DNA from: an uncultured Poribacteria bacterium
GTDB lineage: Bacteria; Poribacteria; WGA-4E; PCPOR2b
DNA length: 64,000 nt
Assembly (NCBI GenBank): GCA_958296125.1
Contig: OY282444.1
Location: forward strand, 3,877,623-3,941,622
Reading direction: 5' to 3'
Part shown: positions 61,180 through 64,000 of the stretch, one piece after another
How positions within the stretch are numbered: position 1 is the stretch's first letter
Layout of the letters: every line of letters begins with the position of its first letter
Position numbers and translations under genes: made by a program
Notes under the pieces: generated by a model
Seen by the model: only the letters and a program-made list of their open reading frames with translations
Told to the model about the DNA's origin: nothing
Databases searched by the model: none

Positions 61180-62214
61180 ATGCCCAGAGAACTCATTGCT
61201 GTTGCGCCACGGACACCTATACTTCGTGAATACGAGGAGCCGTCCCTCAACCTCGGCGAAGTGCGACTGCGAAGTATCTTTTCTGCCCCCAAACATGGAT
61301 CGGAACTTCGCGGCTACCGTGCCGAAACGAAGGACCATACCTCCCCTTTTGAGTGGGAACGACGGATGCATGTCGGAGAAGGCGGTCCCCCGAAATTCCC
61401 AACGCGATTGGGTAACATGACGGTCGGTGAGGTGATTGAAGTTGGCGAGGGCACCACGCGCTTTCGGGAGGGTGATCGTGTTTTCGGACACCTGCCTATC
61501 CGTGAAACACACACCGTTCACGAAGAGCGTTTAGAGGAAGCCCCGGATAAGATGGCCGCCGAGGCTATCATGTATTCGGATCCGGCAGGCGTTGCGCTCA
61601 GTCCGGTGCGGGATGGCAAAATCGGTCTCGGCGACCGCGTCGCGGTGTTTGGGCTTGGCGCAATCGGACAGATGGCAGTGCAGATTGCACGGCTTCAAGG
61701 GGCACGGTGGATCGCTGCAACAGACCCGATTCCCATCCGTCGCGAGCTTGCCAAGCGCCACGGCGCAGATGTGGCGATCGATCCGATTGCCGAGGATGCC
61801 GGATTGGTTATCAAAGACCTGACAGACAAAATTGGCGTTGATGTCTCGTTAGAAACAAGCGGTAATTATACTGCCCTGAACGATGCGTTGCGTTCCACAG
61901 GTTACATGGGAACTATTGTGTCTTCGGCGTATTATACAGGGGATGCTCGTGCATTAAGCCTTGAAGGAGAGTGGCATCGAAATCGGTTGACGATGATTTC
62001 GACCCGTGATGTGAGTCAACCCCTCCCTGACCATCCGTTGTGGGACACCCAGCGGCTGCATACGGAAGCATTCGCACTGTTGCGAGAAGGACGGCTTTCG
62101 GTGGAAGGCTTGGTTTATCCGATAGTCCCGTTCAGTGAATCGGATGAAGCTTATCGTGATATTGATGAGGCACCGGAGAAGAGCATCAAGTTGGGCGTGG
62201 TTTACGAGGCGTGA
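61180..62214 (+). CDS. MDR-family zinc-type alcohol/sugar dehydrogenase-like protein
   Basis: The start is ATG 61180, 8 bases from AAAGGA; a longer frame from 61102 is unsupported. The 344-aa product has the GroES-like domain (PKFPTRLGNMTVGEVIEVGEG, REGDRVFGHLPI) and a Rossmann domain with GDRVAVFGLGAIGQMAVQIARL, then DPIPIRRELAKRHGADVAID. Usual zinc Cys motifs are not evident, as in the dehydrogenase at 15553, to which it seems distantly related. It probably acts with the unknown protein encoded 61 bp downstream. Confidence 0.83.
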   Translation: MPRELIAVAPRTPILREYEEPSLNLGEVRLRSIFSAPKHGSELRGYRAETKDHTSPFEWERRMHVGEGGPPKFPTRLGNMTVGEVIEVGEGTTRFREGDRVFGHLPIRETHTVHEERLEEAPDKMAAEAIMYSDPAGVALSPVRDGKIGLGDRVAVFGLGAIGQMAVQIARLQGARWIAATDPIPIRRELAKRHGADVAIDPIAEDAGLVIKDLTDKIGVDVSLETSGNYTALNDALRSTGYMGTIVSSAYYTGDARALSLEGEWHRNRLTMISTRDVSQPLPDHPLWDTQRLHTEAFALLREGRLSVEGLVYPIVPFSESDEAYRDIDEAPEKSIKLGVVYEA

Positions 62215-62275
62215 AATGTAAAATATGAAGCATATCGCGTTTTATTGGGAAGCGGACCAATAAGGAGAAAACAGA

Positions 62276-63451
62276 ATGTCCGAGCAGAAGAAGATTGCAG
62301 CAATCATTACCGAGTACCGTCCGGGATCGCACGCTGATGTCATTGTCACCAAGTTCCTAAAAGGAATACCGACGGACGATGGGCTGATTCAACCGCGCGT
62401 CGAAATTGCGTCGATGTACGTCGACCAGTTTCCCGAAAACGATTTGAGTCGCGGGTTCGCTGCAGCGCATAACGTGCCGATCTATCCGAGTATCGTCAAG
62501 GCGTTGACGCTCGGTGAAAGCGAGCTTGCTGTTGATGGTGTGCTCCTGATTGGGGAGCACGGCGACTACGCTTGGAACGAAAAAGACCAGCAACTCTATC
62601 CGCGTAAATACTTCATGGAGCAGATCTGCGGCGTTCTTTCGGGGTGTGGTAGGGGTGTCCCTGTTTTTAATGATAAACACCTTTCCTATAACTGGCACGA
62701 TGCCAAGTGGATGGTTGACCGTGCGGTGCAGCTCGGTGCACCCTTCATGGCGGGTTCATCGTTGCCGTTTGCTTATCGCAACCCATGGTTGGAACATCCG
62801 TTAGAAGCCCCAATCACGGAGGCGGTCTCGATTGGCTATTCGGGGTTGGATATCTACGGCTTTCATACGCTGGAAACGCTTCAATGTATGGTCGAGCGGC
62901 GCGTCGGTGGCGAAACTGGTGTCGCCGCGGTGACTTGTTTGGAAGGTGACGCGGTGTGGGAAGCTGGGAAAGCCGGGGCATGGTGGCGCGAACTGGCAGA
63001 AGCTGCCTGTGCACCGATTGAGAACAAACCGTCCGGAGCTATGGAGGAGCACTGTGAAAATCCCGCCCTCTTTCTTCTTGAATATCGGGATGGGTTTCGC
63101 GGAGCAGCCTTGATGCTAAATGGTTATGTAACTGATTTGGCTTACGCAGCGAGGGTTGGCGGCAATATCTACGGCTCGGAATTCTATTTACACGGGGATC
63201 CGCACCCACACTTTAGCTACCTCAGTTTGAATATCGAAGAGATGTTTGTTACCGGGGTGCCAACATATCCGGTCCAACGGACGTTGCTGACATCGGGGGT
63301 GTTGGAAGCCGCTTTGGACTCACGCTATCGCGGCTATGTGCGTCTGGAGACCCCACATCTCGCTATTGCATACCGCTCCTACGATTCGATTCCTTGGCGT
63401 CCAACGGCCACGCGCCCTGTCGGTGCCTCGTTGCAACCGTTACCCGAATAA
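62276..63451 (+). CDS. Conserved protein of unknown function, 391 aa
   Basis: ATG 62276 follows TAAGGAG. I recognise the family by its conserved opening (IAAIITEYRPGSHADVIVTK), VDGVLLIGEHGDYAWNEKDQQLYPR, VFNDKHLSYNWHDAKWM, GAPFMAGSSLPFAYR and ETLQCMVERRVGGETGV. It is widespread in Planctomycetes and similar groups, often beside dehydrogenases, but has no function that I know. The opening alternates beta and alpha like a nucleotide-binding fold. Conserved GEHGDY, NDKH and HxH motifs suggest a metal-dependent enzyme. It probably acts on the same pathway as the preceding dehydrogenase. Confidence 0.8.
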   Translation: MSEQKKIAAIITEYRPGSHADVIVTKFLKGIPTDDGLIQPRVEIASMYVDQFPENDLSRGFAAAHNVPIYPSIVKALTLGESELAVDGVLLIGEHGDYAWNEKDQQLYPRKYFMEQICGVLSGCGRGVPVFNDKHLSYNWHDAKWMVDRAVQLGAPFMAGSSLPFAYRNPWLEHPLEAPITEAVSIGYSGLDIYGFHTLETLQCMVERRVGGETGVAAVTCLEGDAVWEAGKAGAWWRELAEAACAPIENKPSGAMEEHCENPALFLLEYRDGFRGAALMLNGYVTDLAYAARVGGNIYGSEFYLHGDPHPHFSYLSLNIEEMFVTGVPTYPVQRTLLTSGVLEAALDSRYRGYVRLETPHLAIAYRSYDSIPWRPTATRPVGASLQPLPE

Positions 63452-63582
63452 AAATCAACCGCATACACCCTATGAACGGTGGGAAGATTTTTGGAAAACG
63501 GATTAGGAGTTAAGAGGCGATTTAATAGGTAAGAGAGTTGAGACACGGAATAGTAATGGGGCTTATAACATTTTCCACGAGG

Positions 63583-64000
63583 CTATTGAAATGGCACCGG
63601 AATCGTTTCTCCGTGCCACGGGAAGGTGTAGCTTGGATCATTCACGAAGCGACGCATGCCGACCTCTAACCGGATGGCTGTCGAAGGCGGAAGTTCGACT
63701 GCAAAATACTTCGCATTGACCGGGATTTCTTTTTCTGCGTATTCCCGTTCCGACCGGAGCCATAGATAGGGATTCTGATGTAACTCTTCATGGCTCATTT
63801 CTTGATACTTGAGCGCAGTAAACTGATGTTCTCCGAAGGCCCCTGCCTGCACGATGGTGTTCCGGGTTTCGGTCGTGCTGAGGTTCACTAGTTGGATGCC
63901 GACAGAATCTGATGCCAATTTATCGACGAGGGCAGCAACATCTCTCGGTAAGCCGGGGCGAGCGTTGTCGGGGTTATAATAGCGGACAGTCGCTCGGAGA
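63583..64000 (-). CDS. Unknown protein, 5' partial at window edge
   Basis: The frame is open from the window end to a TAG at 63583, so the start lies beyond base 64000. The visible 139 residues include YYNPDNARPGLPRDVAALVD, LVNLSTTETRNTIVQAGAFG, EHQFTALKYQE and PPSTAIRLEVGMRRFVNDPS. The last 70 residues look like a beta-sandwich C-terminal domain of the kind that ends glycoside hydrolases or related proteins, an uncertain impression. It is convergent with the 391-aa unknown gene, with a 131-bp gap. Confidence 0.6.
   Translation of the reverse strand, partial: LRATVRYYNPDNARPGLPRDVAALVDKLASDSVGIQLVNLSTTETRNTIVQAGAFGEHQFTALKYQEMSHEELHQNPYLWLRSEREYAEKEIPVNAKYFAVELPPSTAIRLEVGMRRFVNDPSYTFPWHGETIPVPFQ

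Overview
This 64 kb window is a bacterial chromosome segment of moderate GC content that is almost entirely protein coding. I see no rRNA, tRNA or CRISPR array. The gene content points to a lineage such as Candidatus Poribacteria or a neighbouring uncultured, often sponge- or marine-associated phylum. It combines FG-GAP/VCBS plus ASPIC/UnbV proteins, a phytanoyl-CoA dioxygenase, several Gfo/Idh/MocA and MDR dehydrogenases, enolase-superfamily enzymes, a tricorn protease, a Gram-negative type envelope and an orphan microcompartment vertex protein. That placement is inferred from gene content, not proven.

Layout. 1-3.4 kb: end of a VCBS/UnbV protein, a TPR-TlpA thioredoxin, a conserved unknown and a VOC dioxygenase-like protein. 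3.7-11.8 kb: a TSUP permease, tricorn protease, an enolase-superfamily enzyme, a zinc-ribbon protein, a FAH-family hydrolase and a MetE-like methyltransferase. 11.9-21.8 kb: a giant TPR/VCBS protein, an MDR dehydrogenase, an epimerase, a PhyH dioxygenase and a membrane-bound multiheme cytochrome with TPRs. 21.8-27.5 kb: a coiled-coil membrane protein, IS debris, an HTH-metallo-beta-lactamase fusion, and a DMT exporter / Gfo-Idh / M24 peptidase operon. 27.5-32.7 kb: a GldA-GldF-GldG-like ABC system with a DUF4340 protein and an intruding SprT-like protease gene. 33-36.2 kb: glnA with a candidate sigma-54 promoter, glnB (PII) and dcd. 36.4-45.0 kb: an SDR and the first part of a dcw cell-wall cluster (rsmH-ftsL-ftsI-murE-murF-mraY). 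45.2-49.2 kb: 5-formyl-THF cyclo-ligase, a two-component system with a degenerate NtrC-type regulator, and a EutN/CcmL vertex protein. 49.4-55.9 kb: Gfo/Idh, then an envelope cluster (beta-barrel/lytic-transglycosylase fusion, lipoprotein, two NTF2-like-domain proteins) and a cupin. 56-64 kb: a PaaK-like ligase, a second enolase-superfamily protein, an ABM-like protein, an MFS transporter, an MDR dehydrogenase with a conserved unknown, and a truncated gene at the edge.

Most genes have clear AGGAG-type ribosome binding sites, which I used to correct many starts. The window is rich in short dispersed repeats. They include MITE-like elements with AGGACTTACGCA ends sitting in 5' leaders, a related approximately 22 bp motif embedded in frame within several genes, a second inverted-repeat family next to IS630 debris and in the glnA-glnB gap, and CCCGAT/ATCGGG palindromes. 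The in-frame repeat family, the sigma-54 glnA promoter, the activator-like regulator lacking GAFTGA, the barrel-transglycosylase fusion cluster and two small ORFs tiled between dcw genes are the most interesting observations.
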